Assembly: GCA_021613535.1 (NCBI GenBank)
Contig: CP075496.1
Span: 2,914,001 to 2,978,000, forward strand
Direction of reading: 5' to 3'
Origin: Adineta vaga
Taxonomy: Eukaryota > Rotifera
DNA length: 64,000 bases
A program made the position numbers and the translations under genes. Shown here in pieces: positions 49,030 to 61,228 of the stretch. Under the pieces are notes generated by a model. It ran no database searches. It was not told where the DNA came from and saw only the letters and a list, made by a program, of their open reading frames with translations. Positions within the stretch are counted from its first letter, which is position 1, and each line of letters begins with the position of its first letter.

Positions 49030-51086
49030 TTATTTTGATGTAGTAGATCCTGGTAGAATGACTTCACAATGACTATCTGTTAAATGATGTTTTGTTGGTC
49101 CATTGATAACCTTAAAGAACATTTTCAATAGTTATTTTATCAAGACAAAACTTTTAAAAACTTTACTTTGCCATATCGATCAAAACGTGAACCATGAAAT
49201 GGACAATCAAACGTTTTTTCCAATGGATTATAACGAACAAGTGCTTTCAGATGTGGACATACTGCTGAAAATTTATAAACAGTACCATCTGTATCTTTGT
49301 ACACAGCTAATTTATGTAAACCTTCGCGATGGATACAGCCCTAAAAAACATGATTTCAATCGATAATATCGTTCGTTTCATTGAACTTACTTCTCCAGGT
49401 TGTAAATCTTCAATATCTGCTGGACAACTACTACCAGTAACATAGTCAAAAAGAGATGCACCAGCTTCAATATTATGTTTAATATATCCAAATGGATTTT
49501 TTGTCATTTGTCGACTAGGATCATAGATTTTCTTATATGGATTATCATATCCAAATAGAAGATCTCGACAAAGTAATGCACCAATTGTTCCATTAGTTAT
49601 ACCAGTTCCTGAATCACCAGTTATAATAAAAATATTCTTATTTCCGGGATTAAGACCAAGAAATGGTAATGTATCAATCGGTTCAACAACTTGACCAGAC
49701 CAACGGTAACGTAATTTACCTACTATAGGAAATTTATCTCGTGCTAATTTTTCTAAATTACTATATATTTCATCATATGAAGTTAATTCATGACCAACCT
49801 GTAGAAAATAGTTTCTATATATGAAAAGTAACGAGATAAAACAAGAATTCATACGAGATTATCTTTGCCACCAACAATTAAAAGTTCTTTCGATGAATTT
49901 GGTTTATCATCGGATGTTAAACGATGATAATTATAGGGTTCTTCTGTATCCCAATAGAGTGCTCGTTCAATAGCACCTTTATCAACTTCAAAAGCCTAGT
50001 ATTCAACGAATAAACAGTAAAAACTTCTTTTTTTTTATTGAAAAATATGAAGAAATTACCATAGCATATGTTCGATATTCAGCCATTTTTGTATACATTG
50101 TTACACGATCATTAATTGGTACGTATCTAATTTTTAATATTAATAATTCAAACAATTTCACAACTTATAAACTACTTACGTTGCTAAAACCATTCGTTTA
50201 CAATCAACTCGTTTATTATCCGATGTTGTTACATAAACTTCTCCAGTTCCATCTTCTTTGTTATCGTCTTGAATATCCAAAACATGAGTATTAGTAAAAA
50301 TTTCAACATTTTTATATTTTTTTGTTAAAATTTGTGTTAATGCATATAAATATTTCAATGGATGGAATTGACCTTGATTAGGAAAACGAAGCCAATGTGA
50401 TCGAGGATAATCTGTTGGATATTTTGGAAGTTTATCTTCAGTATCAAGTAATTCCACAGTCATTCCAGCTTTAGATGATGCTTTAAATTCTTTTTCAATC
50501 ACACTTTCAATGTGACTTTCTTTTACAGGAATTAAATAACCAGGTAAACGTTCAAATTCACAATCGATCTTTTCTTTTTTAATAATACTTTCAATAAAAT
50601 CAACAGCTTGATGATTTGATTGACATACTAAGCGAGCAATTTCATCACCAAACATATGAGCAATTGCATAATAATGATCATCACATTCAATTTGTAAATG
50701 AGCAGTTGTTCGACCAGTTTCACCTGAACAGATCTCACCGTCATCAATTAAGATGACTTTCTTTGATGGATCATGTTCAGCAATACAATAGGCAGTTGTT
50801 ATACCAGCTAAATAAAATAAATTAGTTAAATCATGATAAAATTCAGAAGATATTCTTATTTACCAATTCCAGCGCCAACAACAAGAAAATCACATGCTTT
50901 ATTGTCAGTTAATTTTGGAAATTTAGGTCGTTCAATCGAATCAAGCCAATACGAAAGTGTACATCCAGATGAATATGATCCATCTTTATCATCGATACGT
51001 GGTACAGAACCATTACCACTCTCTAAAATAATCATTATTTTGTCCTATTAAATTGGATTAAATATCGAATATTTACGAGTAGCCAT
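49030..51086 (-). CDS. FAD-dependent oxidoreductase with C-terminal Rieske domain
   Basis: Minus-strand exons 51086-51077, 51022-50864, 50807-50180, 50126-50060, 49995-49855, 49798-49391, 49340-49167, 49110-49030; 555 aa. The DAO-type FAD domain opens with DFLVVGAGIGITTAYCIAEH and the GEICSGETGRTTAHLQ loop, and continues through RYRWSGQVVEPIDTLPFLG and FIITGDSGTGITNGTIGALL. The Rieske domain carries both [2Fe-2S] pairs, CPHL and CPFHGSRFD, followed by GKVINGP. This fusion resembles bacterial YhfW-type proteins and is not a usual animal enzyme. Its substrate is unknown; oxidation of an amine or amino acid with electron transfer to the cluster is a guess. Typical short introns show it is settled in this genome. 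Minus-strand AATAAA at 48909-48904. Confidence 0.88.
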
Positions 51087-52293
51087 GTGTCGTTTCGACG
51101 TAAAAAATGTAGTTGAGTAAAATCTTGAAGAAGAAAAAAGTCCTAAACGTTGTGTAATCGTCACGAAGCGAACCCAATGCATGCTCTGCTATAAAAGGTT
51201 GTTGAGTACAGAATGAAGGAGAACTGATCTGTCGAATGTTAGCTATTGGCGACAAAGGTCAAAGTCGACGATAAGTCGATCAGAATTAGACGAAAAAAAA
51301 GAATCGAGAAGAATTTTTAGTTGTAAAAGTTATACAAAATAGAATTAACTATTTTAATAACGGAAAATTGGTATCTGTTACGTAATCATAGTAACTTTAT
51401 GATAGATGAAGTGAAAACTATTTTCTACTCTAATACAAGGTTACAGATGACAAAAACAAGTGCATTTTTTAAAAATGTTTTCGGTGTATATATATACGAT
51501 GGTTCAAATCTATTGATAATTTTTAACATATTCTGAACTTTTGAGAGAAAATAATGAGAATGTATTCGTTACAATGAATGCATCAGGAAAACTATAGTCT
51601 AAATATCAGAAATTGAAAAGATGTCGCTGTTAGATACTCAAATTACGAAATAATTACTTTTTCTTAGTAGTGTCAAAGTTGAAACTTGAATTCAGTTAAA
51701 ACTTTTCAATTCAAATTTCAAATGAAATTATCTAACCCCTCCGCACCCTCATTTGGCTCCTACTCGTCTACATCCGCCATGATCCGAAATAGGCAATGTG
51801 AAATCTCAATTGAAATTTTGTTTTTTGATTAAATATAAATTTCAAGCATGACATGTATGATTTTACCGATCAACTCAATATGCAAACAAAGCTGTAAGCT
51901 ATTTTCATCGGTCATTTCGAAATCGTTTAATTATTTTTCTATTATTCCACTCATTTTTTTTCAATATTTGTAACTCCAACAAAGTTCCATAATAAAATAA
52001 TAAATAAATACAATTACATTTGATATATACTAATGATAATAATATAAAGACCATGAATCTAGTCTTACCAGGCAAGATCCTCGACTAATGTATGTCACTT
52101 CTTTTCGAGAATATCTGAATGAATACATAAAAGGCGACTTTTGAAGTGTCTCCCGAAGTTGACAATTATTGTAAGTATTTCGTATTTGACGGTCATCTTA
52201 TCATGGATATATATTCGACACATTTTTATTCACAAATATCATTTTTTAATTTATTAGGATACTTTTTTTTCTCAATCAAGACAAATCTAGTGA
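51087..52293. other. Intergenic, oxidoreductase 5' flank and ORC1 3' flank
   Basis: About 1.2 kb. It should contain the oxidoreductase promoter next to 51086 and the ORC1 poly(A) signal on the minus strand at 52230-52225. A slightly GC-richer patch lies at about 51735-51790. No gene seen. Confidence 0.45.
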
Positions 52294-54411
52294 TTAATTA
52301 TTATTTTTAAGTGCAAATATAAGTAAGTGAATGGGCATGCTCAATCGAACACTTTGTCGAGCAACACTATTGGATGATTTATCTAATAATAATAATCCAC
52401 AAGCAGATAATTGCGCACATATACGACGAACATCTGTAAAACTATATTCTTTCTTATCTAAAAACGAAAAAACTCGTTCAATTCGATTAAAAAAAAACAA
52501 TCTTTTCGTTTACCAAGTCGATCATAGATAGCATTAATCGTGGTTATTTCTCGTCCTTTTCCATAGGATAATTCATCTTGAATTGCTTCAAGAACTTTGC
52601 GTTGAGTTGCAATTAAATTTCTTGTCAAAAATAACATTTCATTTTTTTAACATTCTCTAATAGAAAAGTCTTACCGAATGAATATCGTTCGTGTCGATGT
52701 ATATAATCGTTCGAATGTTCGTTGTACATGTTCAAGTGTAACTTTATTTGATAATTTATCTAATTGTGCCATATCTAATGTTTGTGAACATATTTGTAAT
52801 ACACGTCGAACATCACCAGATATTGATGAAACTTTTCGACAAATTAAATCTAACGCATCTTTATCGAATAATGATGATAAGGTTGGACCTAATCGAGCTT
52901 GAACAATTTCATTCAATTGTTTAAATGTATATGGATGAAAGATGACACGATTTAAACCCTAAAAATGAAAAATATTATTGCCAAAAATTGTTCTTAAATC
53001 TTATAAATATTTGATAAAACTTACTAAACGTGATTGAAGTTTTTTCTTAAACATTGTCTCAGGTAAATCTAATGTGTTAGCAATAGCAATAACAATTAAT
53101 TTTGAATAAGATTGTTGAGGCCATTCTAACATATTATAGAGAATGGTTTGATTTTTTGTATACAAATAATCAACCTACGATTGAATTAAGATTAAAATTT
53201 AAATGTATTCAATTACTTACTTCATCCAATAATAATACAATAGGTTGTTTCTTTTTATTTGAACGATCTGTAAAATATTTTGAAAGAAGTTTACATGCCA
53301 TTTTTGCACTTCGTTTACGTTGAAGTTCATCAGCGTCAATAGCCTTTGAATAAAAATATAGATTGATTAGATATTTTAACAAATGAAAGTCATTTACTTG
53401 AAGAAGTTGATTGTAGATTTTTTCTGGTTTATTTAATTTCATTCCATTAAGAAATACATATTTAAATTGTGGAAGATCAGAATCAGTTGAAAGTAACATT
53501 AATTCACGTACTACTTTATTTACAATTGCTGTTTTTCCAACACCAGGAACACCACTGATATATAAAGCTCTAGCAAATCAAACAGGAATTACAAAAAGAT
53601 AATATACTAAAGACTCTTTTATAGATTGAAAATCTTACCCTCCAGCTTGTGCGTCAAGTTTATTTGTAATAAATGCTGAAATAGCAGTCGATTCTTGTTC
53701 ACGACATGGTGGAGCTTCGGGAAGATTGGTTGGTAAAAGTCTAGTTAAATATTAATGAGATTCTATGGATAAAAACGAAAAAAATGATATTAACCTTCGT
53801 CGAGCTTGTGCAAAAACATCATTGGAAATATCAAACGATGTTGAACTGTCTTCATCCGTTTGTAAATCAGATAATGTCATTGTATTCATCTAAGATTGAT
53901 TGGAGAAAATGATAGAAAATTGAATAGTAAAAAAAAGATAATTTACTCGTGGTAAAAATGATGGTTTGCTTTTCTTCATACTAGGTGTTCCTTTTAGAGT
54001 GACATTTGTTTTTCGATTATTGGTAATAGTTGATACCACTTTTTCTTCATCACTCGATGAACTTTCATCATCATCATCGTCATCGTCGTCATCATCATCA
54101 TCATCTTCATCATCGTCATCTTCACTGGAAGAATATTTTACTGGTTCATAATCATCTTTGTCTTTTTCGAAACTGATCTGACGTGACGCTCGGGTTAAAG
54201 GTCTTGGTGTATGATTTGGTTCTTTCTTTATAGCTGGTGATGATAAAGAAACAACAGGTGTTGATGGTGTTCGAACGCGTAAATTATATTTTAAATTTTG
54301 AATGGAATCTTTTCGTGCTCGTGGTGTTGACCATTGACCCGTAGTTGAATCACGAACGATTTTTATTGGGGTTAATACAATTCGAACACTATCACATGCA
54401 TTGGTAGTCAT
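52294..54411 (-). CDS. ORC1: Origin recognition complex subunit 1, BAH-less
   Basis: Minus-strand exons 54411-53947, 53889-53795, 53740-53639, 53569-53398, 53343-53221, 53174-53025, 52958-52675, 52620-52514, 52457-52294; 553 aa against 861 in human. The AAA+ part matches ORC1 rather than CDC6: LPEAPPCREQE, Walker A YISGVPGVGKTAIV, FKYVFLNGMKLNKPEKIY, Walker B PIVLLLDEVDYLYTKN, sensor 1 VIAIANTLDLPE, SRLGLNRVIFHPYTFKQL, sensor 2 SGDVRRVLQIC, then a winged-helix end (RRICAQLSACGLLLLDKSSN). It binds ATP and starts MCM loading at origins. The 155-residue first exon is basic, with a long Asp/Glu/Ser tract, and shows no BAH domain. A missing upstream exon cannot be excluded. Confidence 0.92.
54062..54125 (-). 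repeat. ATC/GTC tract encoding poly-Asp in ORC1
   Basis: A near-pure trinucleotide run that reads GAT/GAC on the coding strand and gives the acidic tract of the ORC1 N-terminus. It is likely length-variable. Confidence 0.85.
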
Positions 54412-55204
54412 GATTTTTGATTTTATGGAAAAGAAGATTTTCTCGACGATGGATGAAATGTTCTTTGTATCTATAAATATGAATCATCATTGTTTGAAAT
54501 GACCCAATCGTTTCGATAATATGAAGAAGAGGTCACACCTTATTTCATTTTCATTTCTTAATTAAATGTAAACTGTGATGATTATGCTTTAATTTGAATG
54601 AATATCGTATGTAAATAAAATCGCTATAACTGATCATTTTATTGTATTTACTTAATGAACGTGTTTCAGTTATATACTATTTGCACATTTTCTCAAGCTG
54701 CCACTCATACAAATAGCATTCATTCTATTCACTTCGCATAGTAAATCACTCTTCCATGTAAATATTACATGAATAATGAAACAATGGTTTCTTTTTACTT
54801 TCTAAACACAGTTTGAACAAAAAGAAAGAAAAACATTTCATTTTTGACTTAAAAATTTTGAAACTACATTGATATTCACGCTTTGAAATTTTATGAAATA
54901 ATTAAAATCAAGTTGTTAAGAAGAAAAGTTAGGCGCGACTTTCATTCAACGAATATTTTACAGCTGAAATAGCATATGATGCTCCATAATTAATGCCGAA
55001 ATATTTATTTTTTCTAAACAATCTATGCTCTTCGTGTAAAGAACATTCGAAGTATGCTTATATGGCATCGCATTCCGTAGTCGAGTGAAGCTCGAATACT
55101 ATCTAGTTGTTTATAAGTTTCAAACAATTGAAACGAACTAGCGCTATGATTTAATTACTTCTGATCAGATGTGAAATAGTTACTTGAGAAAACGATTATT
55201 TCAT
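54412..55204. other. Divergent intergenic region, ORC1 and orphan membrane gene
   Basis: About 800 bp, AT-rich, presumed to carry both promoters. No recognised site or gene. Confidence 0.4.
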
Positions 55205-56306
55205 ATGTTATTCAACTGTTTTAAGTCAGTTTTTTTCATCATGCAAGTGAGCGTATATGATCATGTAAAATCAACAAATCAGACGATGGGTAGATTATAT
55301 TTGAATACTTTTGAAATTCATTTGATTTTTATATTTCTACAGATTATCACGTAGTAACAACGAAAGAAAATCTTGAACTAACAATTTCTAATCGTTCATC
55401 GCATACAAATTGTTCTTCGCATTTTCTTACATTAGTTGATTTGATTTCTTCTTATCATTCTTCTTCATCAATCAAGAACATAAGTATTCTACCAGAAAAT
55501 ATAACCAGTTTAAGACTGATTCATTTATGTATTTTGATTAATATAAAAAGTATTGAAAACTTCCGAAATATTCGTCGTTTATATTTTGAAAATTGTACAA
55601 TACATTTTCTGGCTAGTCAACAACATGATGATTATGATTATTATCCCAAAAATCTCTCTCATTGGTCATTTAATCAAGGACAAACGGAAACATTCAATGA
55701 ATTTATATCTATAGTTAATCATCTAGGTTAAGTCTGAGATTCACATTTTGCGAAGAGAACGAACTAAAACTTTAAATTATTTCTTTAGATCCATTTAAAT
55801 TTGATTTACATTTATCCAATTGTTTGCAACCAATTTCATCTTTTAATGATTTTATTCCATTGGCAGTTCCATTTATTTTTCTAAATATAACTTGTAAATA
55901 TTTTCAAATTGATGAACCATTTCAAAGTAAAACTCGTTCTGCGATTTTTCTTACACCAACATTAATAATTAATACTCAATTCAAACTTTGTCCATCGATA
56001 AGTAAATATCTTTGGTTAATTTTCAAACGTACTCAAACAAAAATCTATTCATTACGTACATTAACATGTGAAAATCGTTTGATTCAACTTAATTTTGATT
56101 ATAATCAAACAAGATTATTAACTACAACAACTATTAATCTATTAAATCACACAGAAATATTCTTGACAACAAGAACTTCAAATCGATGGACAATACCAAT
56201 TCTTATGAATTTTACTGTTATTCTTCTAACTAGTCTAATGTTGTTCGTATCATTGACGATTTTTCTTATTCGATTTTGTAACGAAATAAAACAACCAACC
56301 ATTTAA
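55205..56306 (+). CDS. Orphan single-pass membrane protein
   Basis: Exons 55205-55289, 55343-55726, 55789-56306; 328 aa. I do not recognise the family. The start chosen opens with MLFNCFKSVFFIMQVSV, a weak signal-peptide candidate; an in-frame ATG also lies at 55286. The middle holds several N-glycosylation sequons, a few Cys, and short Leu/Ile segments (ITSLRLIHLCILINIKSIEN, IRRLYFENCTIHFL) with a leucine-rich-repeat flavour. A strong membrane helix lies near the end (IPILMNFTVILLTSLMLFVS) with a short basic tail, suggesting a type I surface protein. The first exon is the least certain part; its 53-nt intron has normal size and sites. Confidence 0.6.
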
Positions 56307-56588
56307 TATTCATCTTTAATCATGTTTTACTTTTTTTCATTAATTTTTTATAGAAAAAAGAAGAAAAAAATTCTTTTATTTTTTTTGTTTGTTTTTGTTT
56401 AATTAAAAAATATTCTATTAACGACCTCTCTTCTCTTTTCTCATTAAACCGACGAAGCAATACCCGGCGATCCTTGATTGGTTAACGAAATCAGTCAGTC
56501 CCATTCGAACAGAACATCAACTCGAATATATTCAAAACGACACTTTTAACCGCGATCATTTCATCGAACATTTACATATCGATTGTAC
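56307..56588 (+). promoter_or_regulatory. Promoter region of the ER Hsp90 gene, with ERSE-like site
   Basis: ATTGG (inverted CCAAT) at 56477-56481 is preceded, 9 bases upstream, by CCCGG (56463-56467). The layout is that of an inverted ER-stress element (CGTGG-N9-ATTGG), although the GC half matches only 3 of 5. It sits about 110 bp before the ATG of a gene whose relatives are induced by ER stress. Weak evidence. Confidence 0.25.
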
Positions 56589-59372
56589 ATGTTTAAGTGG
56601 ATTTTATTCTCCGCTTTATTAAGCGTTCTTCTCTTTTCAAGTAAGACAAAGATCTTACACCGTAATTATCATTCTTATTCTTTTCGTACCTAGATATTTG
56701 CAAAGCTGCTGCTGATGATGATGATGACACTCTGTCGTCATCAAAACTTCCACCGAAAGTTGATAATGATATAGGCAAACATAGTGATGGATCCAAAACT
56801 GATGATGAAGTTGTACAAAAGTAAGTTTATTCACTCGAATGAAATCGATTATATTTGATTTCTTATCTTTTCTAGAGAAGAAGAAGCAATTAAATTAGAT
56901 GGTTTGAGTGCAAAAGAATTTCGTACATTAGTTGATGCATCTGAAAAACATCAATTTCAAACTGAAGTTAATCGTATGATGAAATTAATTATTAATTCAT
57001 TATATAAAAATAAAGAAATCTTCTTACGTGAATTGATATCAAACGCATCGGATGCCTTAGATAAAATACGTTTTCTTTCTCTTACGGATAAGAGTGTACT
57101 TGGAGACAAAGAAGATTTAACCATACGCATTAAAATTGATAAAGAAAATCGAATGCTACATATAACAGATACTGGTATTGGTATGACTAAAGCTGATCTG
57201 GTTCAATTTCTTGGTACAATCGCAAAATCAGATACATCGGAATTTTTAAATAAAGTTCAAGACGCACAAAAAGATGCCAAAGAGGGAGTATCAATGAGTG
57301 ATTTAATTGGACAATTTGGTGTTGGATTTTATTCAAGTTTTCTTGTTGCTGACAAAGTTGTTGTTACATCGAAAAATAATGCTGATGATCAACATATTTG
57401 GGAATCGGATTCGACATCATTTAATGTTTTTAAAGATCCTCGAGGAAATACACTTGGCCGAGGAACAACAGTCAGGTAAATCCATTTAACGAAAACTTAT
57501 TTTCATATGATTATTATTCAATACTTTACCTTTTTCTTTTATAGTTTACATTTGAAAGAAGAAGCTGGAGAATATTTAGAAATTCATACATTAGAAGAAA
57601 TCATTCGTAAATATTCTCAGTTTATTAATTTTAATATCTATTTATGGAAATCAAAAACTGTAAAAGAAGAAGTACCAGATGATGATGGTAAATTCGATTA
57701 GACTCTTTTATTATATTTTTTATTTGATATTTTCCTTTAGCTACAACTGATGATAAAAAAGCAGATGAAACTGATAAAAAATCGGATGATGATGCAGCTG
57801 TTGAAGATGATAAAGAAGACGAAAAGAAATCGAAAACAAAAACAATCGATAAAACTGTTTGGGATTGGGAATTAATGAATGAAAGTAAACCAATTTGGCA
57901 ACGAAAGTAAGTTCAAATTCATATCAATAAAAAATAAAACTTTTTTGTCTTTCTCTTCTAGACCATCTGAAGTTACTGAAGAAGAATACACTGCTTTCTA
58001 TAAATCATTTGCAAAAGAAACTGATTCACCCATGATCCACAGTCATTTTACTGCTGAAGGTGAAGTAACATTTAAATCAATTCTTTATGTACCAAAAGCT
58101 GCTCCATTTGATTTATTCTCAAATTACAATAAGAAAACCGATGCAATTAAACTTTATGTTCGTCGTGTATTTATTACTGATAATTTTGAAGAAATGATGC
58201 CGAAATATTTATCATTTATTCGTGGTGTTGTTGATAGTGATGATTTACCATTGAATGTTTCACGTGAAACATTACAACAATCAAAATTATTGAAAGTTAT
58301 CAAAAAGAAACTTGTACGCAAAGCATTAGATATGTTGAAAAAGATTTCTGCTGAAGATTATGTTTCATTTTGGAAAGAATATGGTACAAATATTAAATTA
58401 GGTGTTATTGAAGATTCAGCTAATCGTACACGTCTAGCTAAATTACTTCGTTATACTTCATCCTTATCAAAAGATAAACAAATTAGTTTAACGGAATATA
58501 TTGAACGAATGAAACCTAAACAAGAACATATCTATTTTATTGCTGCTATGTCAAATGAAGAAGCAGAAAAATCACCATTTGTTGAACGTATTCTTAAGAA
58601 AGGTTATGAAGTTCTTTATTTAACTGATCCCGTTGATCAATATTGTATGCAATCTTTACCTGAATATGAAGGAAAGAAATTTCAAAATGTTGCTAAAGAT
58701 GGTTTAGAATTAGATAAATCTAATACAAAGAAAGAAGAAGAAAAAAAACAATTAGAAAAAACTTATGAACCATTATTAACATGGTTAAAAGAGAAATTAA
58801 CTGATAAAATCAGTGATGCCAAAATATCCGATCGACTTGTTCAAACTCCAATGGCACTTGTTGCATCACAATGGGGTTATGATGGAAATATGGAACGTAT
58901 TGCTCGTGCTCAAGCTTATCAAAAAAGTGGTGGAGATTCGACAATGAATTATTATTTAAATCAAAAGAAAACATTAGAAATTAATCCACGTCATCCATTG
59001 ATTAAAGATTTACTTCGTCGAATTGAAGATTCTAAAGATGATAAGACAGCTATTGATTTAGCTAATGTTATGGTTGAAGCTGCAACACTTCGATCAGGTT
59101 ATGATCTTAAAGATTCATCTGGTTTTGCTGATCGTATTGAATCAATGTTACGACGAGCAATGGGTGTTTCATTAGATGAAAAAGTTGAAGACGAACCACT
59201 TGATGAAGATATTGAAGTTCCAAAAGATGAAAATACCATTGATGATGATGATGATGATAGTACAAAAGCAAAACAAACTACAAAGGTATGATAATTAGAT
59301 TTTACAATTATTTACTTTATTAAAACATTTTCTTTTCGATAGGATACAAACAACGAACATGATGATCTTTAA
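56589..59372 (+). CDS. HSP90B1: Endoplasmin (GRP94), ER Hsp90
   Basis: Seven exons: 56589-56640, 56694-56820, 56876-57475, 57545-57687, 57741-57906, 57962-59285, 59343-59372; 813 aa against 803 in human. Signal peptide [18 protein letters not shown], acidic pre-N region, then the GHKL ATPase: [49 protein letters not shown]. The linker is Asp/Lys-rich. The middle domain has [20 protein letters not shown] and [14 protein letters not shown] with the catalytic Arg, and the dimerisation domain has [11 protein letters not shown]. It ends in EHDDL, a KDEL-like signal encoded in a 30-nt last exon. GRP94 folds secreted and membrane proteins in the ER lumen. AATAAA at 59689-59694. Confidence 0.96.
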
Positions 59373-60460
59373 AGAAAAAAGACTATTTCGAAAGAAAACA
59401 ATCAAAATGTTTAACATATCGTCAAATATTCTTCATAGAACATTCCTTCCGCTTCAATTAAACTTTTTTTTATGTGTCGTAGCCCAATGAAAAATTCTTG
59501 GCTTCTGTACACATGTGCATTTTCTTATTAGTTTCTTCGGTCTTTTTCGATTCTCATCATATGTTCGTCTCTTTTTTTTGTTTATTTACTTTTAAAATTG
59601 ACTTCAAGTGTTAGAAACTTTCATTTTTTTGTTACTTCCATTCTATTAGTTTTACATCTGTTGACCTTTTTTTTGTCTAACACACATAAATAAAACTATT
59701 ATCTAGGTCTTTAACACATAATCTATTGACATTAAATTGTTGTACCAATTGATTAAATACCAACATTATAGATGATGTAGACATAGAGTAGAACTGTGTG
59801 ATAACTTATGTTTGAATTCATTAACAAAAATTAGCATTCATTTATATGTATTCATACATACAAAAAATAATTCACATGATTTCGATTACATATTAAACGT
59901 ATGAATTTATGATCGAATTCGCAACATCGATGATTGAGATGTATATAAAATCAATATAAAACGATTATTCTAATATACACATCCTATTAAACATGGTATT
60001 CTAGCAGAAGTTGTATTTGAGTTACAGAGATTTTTCTCAAACAATCTCGCTAGTTAAAATTACGTATTAGAACACATTCTTTAGGATCTCTTTTTTTTCA
60101 TATTTTGTTATTCTTTTATAAATAGAAACTTCATTGAGAGGTATGCTATAACAATCGAACATATCCTATTTTTTTAGAGATGAACTATAGCGCCATCTAT
60201 TCGTATCGATTCACTACTGGTTAATAATATCAACCGATAACGTTCAAAACCGGGACCCCTTTCATAACGTTTTTTTTTGTTGTTCAGTTTATTTCTCTTC
60301 CTTCGAGATTTCTCTTCCTTACACACAACAAAAAACATACTGCGTTTCTCTCAATTCATATAATATACGTCTCACAGCAAAACAAGATTTTATATCCATA
60401 TTTCTTTTTCATTGCGAATTCATTTCCAATCAATTCGATAAAAGTATAAATATCATTTCT
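59373..60460. other. Intergenic, HSP90B1 to akirin
   Basis: HSP90B1 3' UTR with poly(A) signal at 59689-59694, then akirin 5' flank. CGCCATCTAT at 60191-60200 also occurs upstream of WDR45B. GGGACCCC at 60255-60262 is a short GC-rich palindrome-like site. No gene seen. Confidence 0.45.
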
Positions 60461-61228
60461 ATGGCTTCATGTATGACATTAAAACGTTCATTTGAACATG
60501 ATCGAGATTCGAATACAACTTCGCCTTCATACGATTCAAGGACATCATCACCATCATCATCATCATCGAAACGTCAACGTCGTTGTTTCCCAATGACAGT
60601 TGTTTCATCACCCAACGAAACAACAGCAGCAACAACAACAACAACAACAACAGATCTATCGTTCGGAAATCAATCAGTGTTTCCAGATGTTCAACCAGTG
60701 CTAACAGCTGGTGAGAGAGAAAGTTTTTGTTGTATTATTTTAAAATTCTTCTTCCTTTTTTTCAAATAGATGTTTTATTAATTCGTATAAAAGAAGAAGT
60801 TCGTCGTCTTCAACGTCGTCATCTATTAAAATCTTCATCATCAGATTTAGCTGAAGAGGATAGCAATACAAATCAATCCACTGATTCAACATCATTAGTC
60901 AATTTACCTGGACATAATTCTCCACAACTTCTAACACTTAAACAAGTCAATATGATCTGTGCTCGATTATTAAAAGAACGTGAAGAAAAAATACGTGAAG
61001 AATATGATGAAATTTTATCAAATAAACTCAATGGTAAAAAAAGCGTATATTCATTTTCCGATATCTTAATACATTTCTTGTGTTTATAGAACAATATGAA
61101 GGTTTCGTTCGATTTACTCAAGATCAATTAACACGACGATTCTCTGAATTGCAATTTTCATGTAAAGATCTTTCAAAATGCTTTACTTTTGTCCCTAAAA
61201 TTTGTCTGTTTTTTTAGATGTTTCATAA
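60461..61228 (+). CDS. AKIRIN: Akirin
   Basis: Exons 60461-60710, 60770-61033, 61090-61161, 61218-61228; 198 aa against 203 in human AKIRIN2. It begins MASCMTLKRSFEHD, carries the nuclear signal SSKRQRRCFP at about residues 35-44, and holds the conserved helical end LTLKQVNMICARLLKEREEK, REEYDEILSNKLNEQYEGFV, RFTQDQLTRRF, closing with SYVS exactly as in other animals. Akirins are small nuclear factors that bridge transcription factors such as NF-kB with SWI/SNF remodelling complexes and help nuclear import of proteasomes. The last exon contributes only 11 coding bases. Possible poly(A) signals at 61678-61683 and 61700-61705. Confidence 0.95.
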
